A stretch of DNA of 64,000 nt from Paracoccaceae bacterium (GTDB lineage Bacteria > Pseudomonadota > Alphaproteobacteria > Rhodobacterales > Rhodobacteraceae). The notes beneath the pieces were generated by a model. It saw only the letters and a program-made list of their open reading frames with translations, was not told the origin of the DNA and made no database searches. The translations under genes and the position numbers were made by a program. Numbering within the stretch: the stretch's first letter is position 1; each line of letters begins with the position of its first letter. Shown piece by piece: positions 37,671-46,897 of the stretch. The stretch lies in the NCBI GenBank assembly GCA_029248915.1, contig JAQWIK010000079.1:1-64000 (forward strand). The letters run 5' to 3'.

Positions 37671-38621
37671 CTACTCTTCTTTAGTTGGTCTACTTAAAAG
37701 AGATTGAATTACTTCATTAATGGAGACAAAACCCTCTACTAAGGCACTAACAGAAGAGGTAACGGGCATTTCCAAGCCTAAAGCCGTTGCTTTTTGGCTT
37801 ACGGCCAATGCTGTTGCTACGCCTTCTACAGTTGTATTTTTGTCAAAAGTCTCTCTGCAACCTAGCGACAAACCAAAAACGAAATTACGAGATTTGTCTG
37901 AATTACAGGTAAGGCTTAGATCCCCCAAGCCTGACAGACCAGATAATGTTTTTTCTTTAGCTCCATGTGCTTTTGAAAAAGCAACCATTTCTGAAAAACC
38001 GCGCGCCATGAGTGCTGCCCTTGCGCTATCACCTTGCTTGGCGCCAATCGCTACACCACACGCTATAGCGATTATATTTTTTAGTGCGCCGCCAAGCTCT
38101 ACACCTACAACATCTGATGTTCGGTAAAGTCTGAAGTTTTGCATTGAAATATCCGATTGTAACTGTCTCAAGAAATCAGCTTTGTTTGAAGCTAAAACCA
38201 AGGCGGTTGGCATGCCTTTTATAATATCAATTGCAAAGCTTGGGCCGGACATTACTGCGACCTTCGGAGAGTATTGATCTAAAATTTCTGAAGGTCTCAA
38301 TCCAGTTGCCCGATCCACGCCTTTACAACAAGCAACTAATGGCCTGCCCTTTAAAAAAGAATTATGCTTTTCGCAAAAGGTAGCCAAATTTTGCGTTGGA
38401 ACTGCTAGAAATACATAATCACATTGGTCAGGTTTTTCTATTGAATTTATGATGTCAATTTCTTCAGGTAACTTTATGTTGCCAAGTTTCCTGGACATTC
38501 TTGTGGTGCTTAATTCCTCAAAATTAGTTGGTGAAAATAGCTTAACCGAGTGCCCACCTTTAGCAAAAACGGATGCTATTGCAGAACCAAATGCACCTGC
38601 CCCAACAATAGATATTTTCAT
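37671..38621 (-). CDS. gpsA: Glycerol-3-phosphate dehydrogenase [NAD(P)+]
   Basis: Reduces dihydroxyacetone phosphate to sn-glycerol-3-phosphate for phospholipid synthesis. The N-terminal nucleotide-binding [10 protein letters not shown] is at 7-16; [16 protein letters not shown] carries the catalytic lysine; [16 protein letters not shown] is a family signature. The 316-residue length fits. Its start overlaps the tsaD stop by 4 bp, so the two are translationally linked, an arrangement common in alphaproteobacteria. It is convergent with ahcY. Confidence 0.96.
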   Translation of the reverse strand: MKISIVGAGAFGSAIASVFAKGGHSVKLFSPTNFEELSTTRMSRKLGNIKLPEEIDIINSIEKPDQCDYVFLAVPTQNLATFCEKHNSFLKGRPLVACCKGVDRATGLRPSEILDQYSPKVAVMSGPSFAIDIIKGMPTALVLASNKADFLRQLQSDISMQNFRLYRTSDVVGVELGGALKNIIAIACGVAIGAKQGDSARAALMARGFSEMVAFSKAHGAKEKTLSGLSGLGDLSLTCNSDKSRNFVFGLSLGCRETFDKNTTVEGVATALAVSQKATALGLEMPVTSSVSALVEGFVSINEVIQSLLSRPTKEE

Positions 38622-39727
38622 GCCTTTGGCCCTTTCTTTCCACTACCTAAAATAGCAGGCTTTTGATCATCTAATGGCCACCTTGGTCGGGCTGATAGTG
38701 TGGTGTCATCATAATCGCCGTGTAAAAATCTTTCTGCTGCAGCATAAGCAATAATTGCTGCATTATCAGTGCATAAATCTAAAGGTGGTGCTAAAAAGTC
38801 TACCTTCTTAGTGGTGCATATATTTTTAAGGGAGTGCCGGATCTTTTTATTCGCAGCTACTCCACCTGCGATTGAAAACGTTGGCTTTCTGTTAGTAATT
38901 TTTGAATACAGGTCGATAGCGCGAATTGACTTTTCAACAATTACGTCATGCATTGCTTGCTGAAAGCTGGCGCTCAAATCACACACGTCTTTTTCAAATA
39001 AGCCGCCTTGCTTTTTGGTGAGTTCATTTTGTTTTCGCATTAAGGCGGTCTTGAGTCCAGAAAATGAAAAATCACAATCTTCTCGATCTAGCAAGGGTCG
39101 TGGCAGATCAAAGCGATCTTCGTCACCTGTTTTTGCAGCTTCTTCAATTGCAGGTCCTCCAGGCTGTTTTAAACCTAAAAGTCGTGCTGCTTTATCAAAG
39201 GCCTCGCCAGGTGCATCATCTATTGTTCCACCTAATCGTTCAAAACTATTGTAATTATGTACTATGAGGAACTGGCAGTGGCCTCCTGAAACCAATAACA
39301 TAAGATAAGGGAAATTCACTTTATTGGTCAACCTAGGGGTAAGCGCATGTCCTGCAAGATGATTTACACCAATTAAGGGCTTTTTTATTGAGACTGAGAG
39401 CCCCTTTGCAAACATTAATCCTGATAGTACACCACCTATAAGCCCAGGGCCGGCTGTCACGCCAATAGCATTAATATCCTTAATGACAACATTTGCCGAT
39501 TTTAGGGATTTTTCGACTACAATATCAATTAACTCAGCATGAGCACGAGCTGCTATCTCTGGTACAACTCCCCCATATTCTTTGTGGAGATTAAATTGAT
39601 TATGGACGATCGAAGATTTTATCTCTGAGCCTTTAGAGTTTATTTCCAAAACGGAAGCAGCTGTATCATCACAACTACTCTCAATTCCTAAAATCAAAGC
39701 TTTGTTCAAATCCATGCTACGTTCCAT
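38618..39727 (-). CDS. tsaD: tRNA N6-adenosine threonylcarbamoyltransferase TsaD
   Basis: Catalytic subunit that transfers the threonylcarbamoyl group to A37 of t[16 protein letters not shown] begins the ASKHA fold; the metal-binding HLAGH is at 123-127; VSGGHCQF and [13 protein letters not shown] follow. The 369 residues carry a short C-terminal extension that is common in the class. ATG 39727 has TAGGA six bases upstream; ATG 39715 is an alternative start. It is divergent from hemD, with 36 bp between starts. Confidence 0.96.
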   Translation of the reverse strand: MERSMDLNKALILGIESSCDDTAASVLEINSKGSEIKSSIVHNQFNLHKEYGGVVPEIAARAHAELIDIVVEKSLKSANVVIKDINAIGVTAGPGLIGGVLSGLMFAKGLSVSIKKPLIGVNHLAGHALTPRLTNKVNFPYLMLLVSGGHCQFLIVHNYNSFERLGGTIDDAPGEAFDKAARLLGLKQPGGPAIEEAAKTGDEDRFDLPRPLLDREDCDFSFSGLKTALMRKQNELTKKQGGLFEKDVCDLSASFQQAMHDVIVEKSIRAIDLYSKITNRKPTFSIAGGVAANKKIRHSLKNICTTKKVDFLAPPLDLCTDNAAIIAYAAAERFLHGDYDDTTLSARPRWPLDDQKPAILGSGKKGPKA

Positions 39728-39763
39728 TGTATCCTAGGCAGCATCGGAGTAGCATTTCAGCAT

Positions 39764-40501
39764 ATGACAAACAATCCCGATCAAAAAAATGTATTATTGC
39801 TTCTGACTCGACCATTAGACGGAAACGAACGGTTTTGTTCAAGTATAAAACATTCGTTAAATAGCTGTGAAATCTTAGATAATCCGATTCAAAAAATAGA
39901 ATTTTTACCAGCTGCGGATGAGGTAAAAAAGAAATCAATTTTAATCTTTACTTCAATAAATGGGCTTCGAGCTGCGGAAAAATATAAATTAAGTAATAAA
40001 AAATGTTTTGTAGTTGGGGAAAATACAAAAAAAATAGCAACTGGTTTGGGATATGAAGTTTTAGGGTTCTCGAGAAATCAAGAACAGTTATTGAAATTAA
40101 TTAAATCAAACAAAACTTTTGAATGTTTGGTCCATATAAGAGGCAGGCACACTGTGGGAAATTTATGTGGTGTATTAAATAGGGATGCCGTTAGTTGCAT
40201 GGAAATAGTGGGATACAATCAAGAGCCACTGGAAATAAAAAAACAAATTTTGCAAAAAGTTCAGAGTAGTAAGCCTGTAATTTTGCCAATTTTTTCATCA
40301 AGAACTGCTGAATTGTTAAAAAGTAATTTAGATCTGACTGGATTCAATATTGTTGCAATTAGTGAGGCTGTTGAAAAAATACTTGAGGGTATTGAATTGG
40401 GTGAACTTGTGATTTCGGAACAACCTGACTTAAAATGTATGCAAGAAGCTACCCTTGCCATCTTGAGACGGTTGATCAAGTTTCACAGTAGTACTAGGTA
40501 A
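39764..40501 (+). CDS. hemD: Uroporphyrinogen-III synthase
   Basis: Cyclises hydroxymethylbilane to uroporphyrinogen III in heme, siroheme and cobalamin synthesis. HemD proteins diverge strongly, but LLTRP at the N terminus, ILIFTSINGLRAAE, CFVVGENTKKIATGLGY, HIRGRHT and LPIFSSRTAELL match the family's spaced motifs. The 245-residue length is normal. hemC is not adjacent; in this order it usually lies near hemE by the origin. The gene is followed closely by a mitofilin-like gene and hemY, as in other alphaproteobacteria. Confidence 0.87.
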   Translation: MTNNPDQKNVLLLLTRPLDGNERFCSSIKHSLNSCEILDNPIQKIEFLPAADEVKKKSILIFTSINGLRAAEKYKLSNKKCFVVGENTKKIATGLGYEVLGFSRNQEQLLKLIKSNKTFECLVHIRGRHTVGNLCGVLNRDAVSCMEIVGYNQEPLEIKKQILQKVQSSKPVILPIFSSRTAELLKSNLDLTGFNIVAISEAVEKILEGIELGELVISEQPDLKCMQEATLAILRRLIKFHSSTR

Positions 40502-40528
40502 CAATTGGCTGGAGATTTGAGAAGAGAA

Positions 40529-41650
40529 ATGCCAAAGCATAAGCCGGAAAAAAAAGAAAGCGAAAGCACCAATTTTAATGAAGGCGATTTATCTTCAAAT
40601 GGTGAGAAAAATGAAATTAAGCAAGAAAACTTTCAAGTAGACGAATTAGCTGGCGCTGCCTCTAAGATAGAGGCAAAAAATATATTTAATTATATTTATC
40701 TGATTTTCTTATCTGGTCTGGCAACGGCAATTTTCGGACTTGGTGCTGCCTTATTTCTAAATAATTATTATCCTGAGCTTCTCAAAAATGAGTCACAGAT
40801 TTCATTTGAGCAGAATATGCAAGTCAGACTGAAAGAGCTATCAGATTCTATAAAACAACTCGAAATCGATTTGATCGAAGCAAACAAAAAATCAGAAAAC
40901 TTCATTTCTGAAAAGGAATTGGCAATAAATTTATCTCAAATTGAGAATAAAATTATAAAAAATAAAGAAGAGTTTGACCTTAAATATCTGAAATTTGGGG
41001 ATCTTAAAAAACAATTAGAAACTAAATTTTCCAATATGGTTAGCCGAGACACGGAAGTGCGATTAATCGCTAAAGATACTCTACAAAAAAAACAGGAAGA
41101 AGTTACATCAAATCAAGAAATTTCAGGTGCGGCGAAGAACAATTCTGAAAAACGCCTAAAAACTGAATACTTAATAAATGAGGATCTTCGGGCAATTCAA
41201 AATTCAACGATTTATGGAAATACTTTTGAAAAGAATTTAAAAAACATAGAGTTTTTTTTGGATATGAAAGCTCCAGTTATTTTAAAAAATGTATCAGAAA
41301 CTGGGATTCCTACTATGAAAAACCTTAGTGAGTCTTTTCCAAAGTTTGCTCGTTTAGCTTTAACAGCTGATAGAAATGAACAGGAGACAGCAAATTTTAA
41401 AATCTTAACTTTTTTAAAATCACAATTCCAAGCTCGTTCTACTACACCCCGCCAAGGACCTGAAACGGATGCAGTTTTATCTAGGTCAGAAGCATTTTTG
41501 AAATCAAACGAACTTGAAAAGTCCCTTTTTGAGTTGACCCAACTCGATGATACTGCCTTAAAAGTTATGAAGCCGTGGCGCACTGCTGCAGAAAAAAGAA
41601 TTGAAGCCCTTTTGGCTGTTGAGCAACTTGTTCAAATTATTGAGGAATAG
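40529..41650 (+). CDS. Mitofilin-like inner-membrane protein (COG4223)
   Basis: A 373-residue protein with a charged cytoplasmic N terminus of about 50 residues, one transmembrane helix at about 57-80 (YIYLIFLSGLATAIFGLGAA), a long coiled coil from about 90 to 220, and a helical periplasmic C-terminal domain. This layout and the position between hemD and hemY mark the alphaproteobacterial homologue of mitochondrial Mic60, which shapes or tethers membranes. ATG 40529 is preferred over an in-frame TTG at 40505. The gene lies 13 bp before hemY. Confidence 0.82.
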   Translation: MPKHKPEKKESESTNFNEGDLSSNGEKNEIKQENFQVDELAGAASKIEAKNIFNYIYLIFLSGLATAIFGLGAALFLNNYYPELLKNESQISFEQNMQVRLKELSDSIKQLEIDLIEANKKSENFISEKELAINLSQIENKIIKNKEEFDLKYLKFGDLKKQLETKFSNMVSRDTEVRLIAKDTLQKKQEEVTSNQEISGAAKNNSEKRLKTEYLINEDLRAIQNSTIYGNTFEKNLKNIEFFLDMKAPVILKNVSETGIPTMKNLSESFPKFARLALTADRNEQETANFKILTFLKSQFQARSTTPRQGPETDAVLSRSEAFLKSNELEKSLFELTQLDDTALKVMKPWRTAAEKRIEALLAVEQLVQIIEE

Positions 41651-41662
41651 GAAAATCGACAC

Positions 41663-43153
41663 ATGTTGATATCGCTTTTCAGATTGTCGTTGTTCCTAAT
41701 CATCGTCATGGCTATTGCCTGGGGCGTTAGTTTCTTGGCCAGTGACGAGAATAAAATTATAGGAAGTACAATTATAGAAATCTCCGGTTTTGAGTATTCA
41801 ATTAGCCCAATACAATTATTGATACTTTTGGGTCTGCTAATACTAGCTGCTTGGGTTTTTATTAAGATCATTTCTCTTTTTCTTGCTATATTGCGCTTCA
41901 TAAATGGTGATGAAACAGCAGTTTCTCGATACTTTGATCGCAACAGAGAAAGGAAGGGCTTTAGAGCTTTGTCGGAAGGCATGATGGCTTTAGCTTCGGG
42001 GGAAGGCTCTACCGCATTATCCAAAGCGAAAAAGGCAGAGAAATACTTAAAAAAGCCATCACTCACCAATTTATTAGCTGCCCAAGCGGCAGAAATAGCA
42101 GGTGAGGCTGAGCATGCAGAAGAAATATACAAAGATCTTATTTTGGATCCGGCTACAAGGTTTGTTGGTGTAAGGGGCATCATGAAAAAGCGTCTGTCTG
42201 AAGGCGATACCGATACAGCCCTAAAATTAGCAGAAAAAGCTTTTTCATTGAAGCCAAAGCATGAAGAAACACAGGATGTACTTTTAAGTCTTCAGACCCT
42301 TGGGTCTGATTGGGGTGGGGCCCGAAAAACTCTCAGCGCAAAATTGAAATATGGAAATCTACCTAAGGATGTTCATAAAAGAAGGGATGCTGTTTTAGCT
42401 TTATCAGAAGCAGCGGACATAATTGAGACTGATAAAAAAATTGATGCTCAAGTAACGGCTATCGAGGCAAATCGTATGTCACCCGATTTAGTTCCCGCAG
42501 CTGTTCTAGTTGCTAAAGAGTATTTAGCGGATACTAAGAAAAAAAACGCAATAAAAGTAATTAAAAAAGCTTGGGAAGCCCAGCCGCATCCTGATTTGGT
42601 AGCAGTATATTTGGAAATTTATGAAGGGGAAAGTTCAGAGGACAGAGAAAAAGGGTTTAAGTTACTCGCTAAAATGAACCCTAAGCATGTTGAAACGAAA
42701 ATAATGATGGCTGAAATGTATCTGCAGGCTGAGGATTTTCCTAATGCGCGCAGATCACTTGGTGACTCTTATGAAACTTCGCCAAATGTCCGTACGCTAA
42801 CAATTATAGCAGCTATTGAAAAAGGTGAAGGAGCGGATGATAGTGTAATTCGAAAATGGCTAACAAAAGCACTTTCAGCCCCACGTGGCCCCCAATGGGT
42901 ATGTGAAAACTGCTCTACGGTTCATTCAGTTTGGCGGCCAACATGTTTTAATTGTAATGCCTTAGATACTTTAACTTGGATGGACGTTCCAGAGATAGCG
43001 GCTGATCCTGACTTGGGAAGGGAGCGAGCCCCCTTTGTATTGGATGTCCTAAATAGTAATGACAGTAAAACCGATAAGTTTGATTTAGAGGCAGAAGAAA
43101 GCTTGGCTGAGGTAGAGAATGTTGAAATTGACAATGATAGCTCAAAAAGTTGA
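41663..43153 (+). CDS. hemY: HemY-like TPR membrane protein
   Basis: 496 residues. Two N-terminal transmembrane helices (about 5-26 and 50-75) are followed by the HemY-N block and tetratricopeptide-like repeats, consistent with a membrane-tethered scaffold. Despite the name it is not protoporphyrinogen oxidase. At about 412-440 a CX2C-X12-CX2C zinc ribbon appears (WVCENC, then CFNCNALDTLTW), resembling the rubredoxin-like domain of LapB/YciM. The acidic tail ends the protein. It lies directly downstream of the mitofilin-like gene, so the two may work together in the inner membrane. Confidence 0.85.
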   Translation: MLISLFRLSLFLIIVMAIAWGVSFLASDENKIIGSTIIEISGFEYSISPIQLLILLGLLILAAWVFIKIISLFLAILRFINGDETAVSRYFDRNRERKGFRALSEGMMALASGEGSTALSKAKKAEKYLKKPSLTNLLAAQAAEIAGEAEHAEEIYKDLILDPATRFVGVRGIMKKRLSEGDTDTALKLAEKAFSLKPKHEETQDVLLSLQTLGSDWGGARKTLSAKLKYGNLPKDVHKRRDAVLALSEAADIIETDKKIDAQVTAIEANRMSPDLVPAAVLVAKEYLADTKKKNAIKVIKKAWEAQPHPDLVAVYLEIYEGESSEDREKGFKLLAKMNPKHVETKIMMAEMYLQAEDFPNARRSLGDSYETSPNVRTLTIIAAIEKGEGADDSVIRKWLTKALSAPRGPQWVCENCSTVHSVWRPTCFNCNALDTLTWMDVPEIAADPDLGRERAPFVLDVLNSNDSKTDKFDLEAEESLAEVENVEIDNDSSKS

Positions 43154-43219
43154 TTTAAAAGCTCTTGTTAAATCTTTAAGCAAGACCTATTTGATAAGAT
43201 CATTGAAGGATTATTTTTG

Positions 43220-43507
43220 ATGTCAGCTATATACGGCCCCGTCTTTTTGATATTAGATGTCGCATTTTTTATTATGATTGCCCATATCATCATGAGTTGG
43301 TTGATTAGTTTTCAAGTTTTAAATCTTTATCAGCCCCTCGTTGCTCAAATTTGGGCAGGATTGAACCGATTGTTAGAACCAATATATGGACCAATCAGGA
43401 GAGTTTTGCCAAATACCCAGCCTTTAGATTTATCACCTTTAGTGGCATTTATTATTTTAATCTCTTTGCGTGACTATATTCTCCCTGAACTATTTGGGCT
43501 TCGATAA
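43220..43507 (+). CDS. YggT-family membrane protein
   Basis: A 95-residue integral membrane protein with two hydrophobic segments (about 5-35 and 70-90) around the signature LNRLLEPIYGPIRRVLP and the following LDLSPLVAFIIL. YggT proteins are linked to cell division and chloroplast nucleoid distribution in relatives, but their biochemical role is poorly known. GAAGGA lies nine bases before ATG 43220; a TTG one codon earlier is not needed. Confidence 0.88.
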   Translation: MSAIYGPVFLILDVAFFIMIAHIIMSWLISFQVLNLYQPLVAQIWAGLNRLLEPIYGPIRRVLPNTQPLDLSPLVAFIILISLRDYILPELFGLR

Positions 43508-43559
43508 GTTTAGGTTTAAAAGTTAATTTAGGTTATCAGCAATACTTAGGTAAAAATTG

Positions 43560-43649
43560 ATGAACTATTTTCTTGGTTTGGCTATAATCTTGTTTGTAGT
43601 TAAAATTGTATTATTTATTAACGCATGGAAGATAAAAGGAATTAATTGA
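43560..43649 (+). CDS. Possible 29-residue single-pass membrane peptide
   Basis: ATG at 43560 opens a 29-codon frame ending in TGA at 43647-43649, directly abutting the yaaA ATG. The product starts MNYFLGLAIILFVVKIVLF and ends NAWKIKGIN: one hydrophobic helix and a short basic tail, the classic layout of small bacterial membrane proteins. A TTAGG site lies nine bases upstream of the start. The AAAAGGA near its 3' end also serves as the yaaA ribosome site, so the two could be coupled. I know no named homologue. It might be a chance frame. Confidence 0.35.
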   Translation: MNYFLGLAIILFVVKIVLFINAWKIKGIN

Positions 43650-44411
43650 ATGCTTGTTGTTGTTTCTCCAGCTAAGAAATTAGACATGAGCCCCAATGGC
43701 GCAAAAGTAAAAACATCAGAACCAGTATTTTCTGAGGATATTGATAAGCTAGTTAAAGCTGCAGGACAGTTATCTGAGGAAGGTTTACGTGCTTTAATGA
43801 AAATTAGCCCTGCTTTGGCCCGATTAAACAAAGAGCGTTTTAATAATTTTGGAAGTCAAGACAGAAAGCCCGCAGCGTTTGCTTTTGCAGGCGATACCTA
43901 TGCTGGATTTGACGCTAATTCATTAGATGAAGATGCTTTAAGGTGGGCCCAAGAACATATGCGAATTTTATCAGGCCTCTACGGGCTTTTAAGGCCCCTA
44001 GATGAAATTGAGCCTTACCGCCTTGAGATGGGCAGTCGATTGAAAGTGGAAGAAACTTCTGATTTATATACTTATTGGGGAAACCGATTAGCTAATGAAT
44101 TAAATAATCAAGCAAAAAGCACTAATTCTTCCATACTTTTAAATTGTGCAAGCCAAGAATACTTTAAGGCAGTGGACTGTAAATCATTGGAATTAGAGGT
44201 TATTACACCTCAGTTTTTTGAGCTAACCCCAAATGGTCCTAAACAAATTAGCTTTTACGCAAAAAAAGCGCGAGGTGCGATGGCTAGGTATGTAGTAGAA
44301 AATAGAATTGATAAAGCGGAAGATTTAATTGACTTTGATCTGGCTGGTTATAGTTTTCAAAAAAATGGATCATCTCGGTTTTCACCGGCATTCTTCAGAA
44401 AAAACAGTTAG
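43650..44411 (+). CDS. yaaA: Peroxide stress protein YaaA (DUF328/UPF0246)
   Basis: DNA-binding protein that in E. coli limits free iron and Fenton damage during peroxide stress. MLVVVSPAKKLDM is the family N terminus. GDTYAGFDA, HMRILSGLYGLLRPLD and CASQEYFKAVD follow, and the protein ends with the typical FQKNGSSRFSPAFFRK-like block. The 253-residue length is normal. An AAAAGGA ribosome site lies nine bases upstream, inside the preceding small frame. Confidence 0.94.
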   Translation: MLVVVSPAKKLDMSPNGAKVKTSEPVFSEDIDKLVKAAGQLSEEGLRALMKISPALARLNKERFNNFGSQDRKPAAFAFAGDTYAGFDANSLDEDALRWAQEHMRILSGLYGLLRPLDEIEPYRLEMGSRLKVEETSDLYTYWGNRLANELNNQAKSTNSSILLNCASQEYFKAVDCKSLELEVITPQFFELTPNGPKQISFYAKKARGAMARYVVENRIDKAEDLIDFDLAGYSFQKNGSSRFSPAFFRKNS

Positions 44412-44482
44412 TTTTCTTATGCGTGACAAGTATTTTAAAGATGCTTATAAGGCAGTCGGTTAGTTTATAAAAAGGTATAATA

Positions 44483-45403
44483 ATGGACTTGCAGGTTTTT
44501 GGACATCAGTCTCCTGATACCGACTCAACTGGATCGCCAATAGTATGGTCATGGTATCTAAATGAAAAAAAAGGATTGCCTGCGGTTCCTAAATTGCTGG
44601 GTGAGCCAAACACTGAAGCTCTATTTGTTTTAGATCGATGGGGTTTTGAGAAGCCAGAGATAATAAACAGAATCATTAAAGGCGACAGTGTTGTTATTGT
44701 TGATACAAACAACCCAGCCGAACTCCCAGAAAATATTAATGATGCAGATATACAGGGTATAATTGACCACCATAAATTAGTTGGTGGATTAGAAACATCT
44801 GGCCCAATTGATATAACAATCAGGCCCTTGGCATGTACGGCTACTATAATGTTTGATTTGATGGGTGAAGATGTAACAGACATGCCCGATCCGATTAAGG
44901 GTTTAGCATTATCTTGTATATTGTCGGATACTTTAGAATTTCGAAGTCCAACTACTACAAGTAGAGATCGTGTTGTTGCTGAGCAGTTGGCTAAAGAGTT
45001 AAAAATCGATATATCAAATTATGCCTCAGAATTATTTCAGGCAAAATCAGATGTTTCAGATTTTTCGGATGTGGAGCTGCTTAGAATGGATTCCAAAAAA
45101 TATCCAATAGCTGATTTAAGTTTTCGCGTTTCTGTTTTGGAAACAACAGAGCCTAATATGATATTTAGAAGAAAGAAAAGTTTAATTAAGGCAATGGAAA
45201 CTGTGTGCTTAGAAGATTCTGTAGACCATGTATTATTTTTTGTTGTTGATATACTTAGAGAAGAATCTACCCTCTTTGTGCCTGATGAAAATATTAAAAA
45301 AGTGGCTGAGAAATCTTTTGCCGTGAATGTGACCGACGATTCTGTGGTGTTGCCTGGTGTGGTGAGTCGAAAAAAACAGATAATACCAAATTTAAAGCTT
45401 TAA
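44483..45403 (+). CDS. ppaC: Manganese-dependent inorganic pyrophosphatase (family II)
   Basis: DHH-family pyrophosphatase that hydrolyses PPi with Mn or Co. The metal ligands are visible as H8, D12 and D14 (GHQSPDTDS), D74 (VDTNNP) and the DHH triad at 95-97 (IDHHK). The C-terminal DHHA2 domain carries RRKKS, the substrate-binding signature. The 306-residue length is typical. GHQSP replaces the more common GHKNP. The gene is monocistronic or loosely linked to the following HAD gene, with 20 bp between. Confidence 0.95.
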   Translation: MDLQVFGHQSPDTDSTGSPIVWSWYLNEKKGLPAVPKLLGEPNTEALFVLDRWGFEKPEIINRIIKGDSVVIVDTNNPAELPENINDADIQGIIDHHKLVGGLETSGPIDITIRPLACTATIMFDLMGEDVTDMPDPIKGLALSCILSDTLEFRSPTTTSRDRVVAEQLAKELKIDISNYASELFQAKSDVSDFSDVELLRMDSKKYPIADLSFRVSVLETTEPNMIFRRKKSLIKAMETVCLEDSVDHVLFFVVDILREESTLFVPDENIKKVAEKSFAVNVTDDSVVLPGVVSRKKQIIPNLKL

Positions 45404-45423
45404 AACTTTTTAGGAAAATTCCT

Positions 45424-46296
45424 GTGACAGAAGTGATAAAAACACTAGACGATGTTTCTCATAAATATGATGCCTTGTTTGTCGATTTATGGGGGTGTGT
45501 ACATAACGGGATTGAAGCTTATCCGAGCGCTAATGATTCTCTAAAAAGATATAGAGCAAATGGGGGTAAAGTTGTTTTGGTGACTAACTCGCCTCGACCT
45601 CGGTCAGGTGTTGAAAAACAGCTAAAAAAATTTGGTGTGGATCCTGAAGCATGGGATCTAATAGCTACATCTGGTGACAGTGCCAGAATGGCAATGTTTC
45701 AAGGTCTTGTTGGAAATAAAATTTACTTTATTGGAACACCGTTTGAAGAAAATTTTTTTGAGCCACTTAATGTAGTGGAAAAACCGGTTACTATAGAGCG
45801 TGTTCCAATCGATGAGGCTGAGGGAATTGTTTGTACGGGACCTTTCGATAGTCTAGAAAATCCAGATATTTATTTGTCAGACTTTGAGTTTGCAAAAAAG
45901 CGGGGTTTAAAGTTCTTATGTGCAAACCCAGATATTATTGTTGACCGAGGTAGTGTCAGAGAATGGTGTGCCGGCGCTTTAGCTAAAATGTATACTGATT
46001 TGGGGGGAGAGAGTCTATATTTTGGAAAGCCATTTCACCCTATCTACGACTTAGCTAGGCGACGACTTTCTTCTAGTGCTGCTCATATAAATGATGAGCG
46101 CATTTTAGCCATTGGTGATGGAATAACGACAGACATTTTGGGTGCTGAAAATGAAGGTATTGATAGTTTGTTCATTACAGGAGGTTTAGCTGCGCTAGAA
46201 ACCGGTACTAAAGATCAGCCAGATCAAAGATTATTAGATAACTATCTACTTGAGCAAAAATTCAACCCAGCATATTCTATTGGATTTTTAAGGTAG
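45424..46296 (+). CDS. HAD-superfamily hydrolase, class IIA (TIGR01459-like)
   Basis: Phosphatase of the NagD/PGP-like class IIA HAD family, 290 residues. Motif I is FVDLWGCVHNG, with nucleophile D21; its second catalytic aspartate is replaced by glycine (DLWG instead of DxD), a known feature of this alphaproteobacterial group. Motif II is VTNSPRP, and motif IV is AIGDGITTDILGA. The substrate is unknown. Translation begins at GTG 45424 after a weak ribosome site. Confidence 0.88.
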   Translation: MTEVIKTLDDVSHKYDALFVDLWGCVHNGIEAYPSANDSLKRYRANGGKVVLVTNSPRPRSGVEKQLKKFGVDPEAWDLIATSGDSARMAMFQGLVGNKIYFIGTPFEENFFEPLNVVEKPVTIERVPIDEAEGIVCTGPFDSLENPDIYLSDFEFAKKRGLKFLCANPDIIVDRGSVREWCAGALAKMYTDLGGESLYFGKPFHPIYDLARRRLSSSAAHINDERILAIGDGITTDILGAENEGIDSLFITGGLAALETGTKDQPDQRLLDNYLLEQKFNPAYSIGFLR

Positions 46297-46392
46297 TTTT
46301 TAGCAAAATCTAAAAATACTACAGTTGCAAAGTAATTATATTTCATTTATTATCAAATAAATTGATGAAAATTACTTAGTGATGGTAAACTC

Positions 46393-46836
46393 ATGCTCGA
46401 TAATAGTCCACGAGGAACAATATGCATAGAAGATATCGAAATGGGTATGACTCGGTATATTCGAAAAATTATAACCGATAGAGATATCGAACTATTTGCG
46501 GAAATTTCAACCGACCACAACCCGGTTCATTTAGATGATGATTATGCCAGGGATACAATTTTCGAAGGCAGAATTGCTCACGGTATGTTAACGGCAGGAT
46601 TAATTTCAGCAGTTATTGGCGAACAGCTTCCCGGTCATGGTACCATATACATGAGCCAGAATTTAAAGTTTTTAGCCCCAGTAAGGCCAGGAGATTTGGT
46701 TTATGCCGAAGTTAAAGTTGTTGATATGGTAATTGATAAGCGACGAGTTAAGTTGGATTGCCGTTGTGAGGTGAATGGAGAAAACGTACTGGTTGGAGAG
46801 GCGATGGTTCTTGCACCCAGTAGAAAGTTTGACTGA
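46393..46836 (+). CDS. MaoC-family (R)-specific enoyl-CoA hydratase
   Basis: Hot-dog-fold hydratase of 147 residues. The catalytic dyad is D41 and H46 in STDHNPVHLDDDYA, followed by RIAHGMLTAGLIS and the LKFLAPVRPGDLV block. Small MaoC proteins of this kind hydrate trans-2-enoyl-CoA to (R)-3-hydroxyacyl-CoA, for example to feed polyhydroxyalkanoate synthesis (PhaJ), but no pha genes are nearby. The 96 bp upstream is AT-rich; I see only a weak promoter-like pattern there. Confidence 0.88.
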   Translation: MLDNSPRGTICIEDIEMGMTRYIRKIITDRDIELFAEISTDHNPVHLDDDYARDTIFEGRIAHGMLTAGLISAVIGEQLPGHGTIYMSQNLKFLAPVRPGDLVYAEVKVVDMVIDKRRVKLDCRCEVNGENVLVGEAMVLAPSRKFD

Positions 46837-46897
46837 ATTTGCCTAATTAAATAAATTCAAACTTGTTTTACAACGATTAGAGAGATACGTGAAAATC

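Noticed and set aside
44419..44463. 14-codon frame (MRDKYFKDAYKAVG) between yaaA and ppaC
   Set aside because: Too short, no ribosome site and no hydrophobic or other recognisable feature.
46837..46897. FMN riboswitch before ribF
   Set aside because: The 61-bp gap is too short for an RFN element and lacks its signature.
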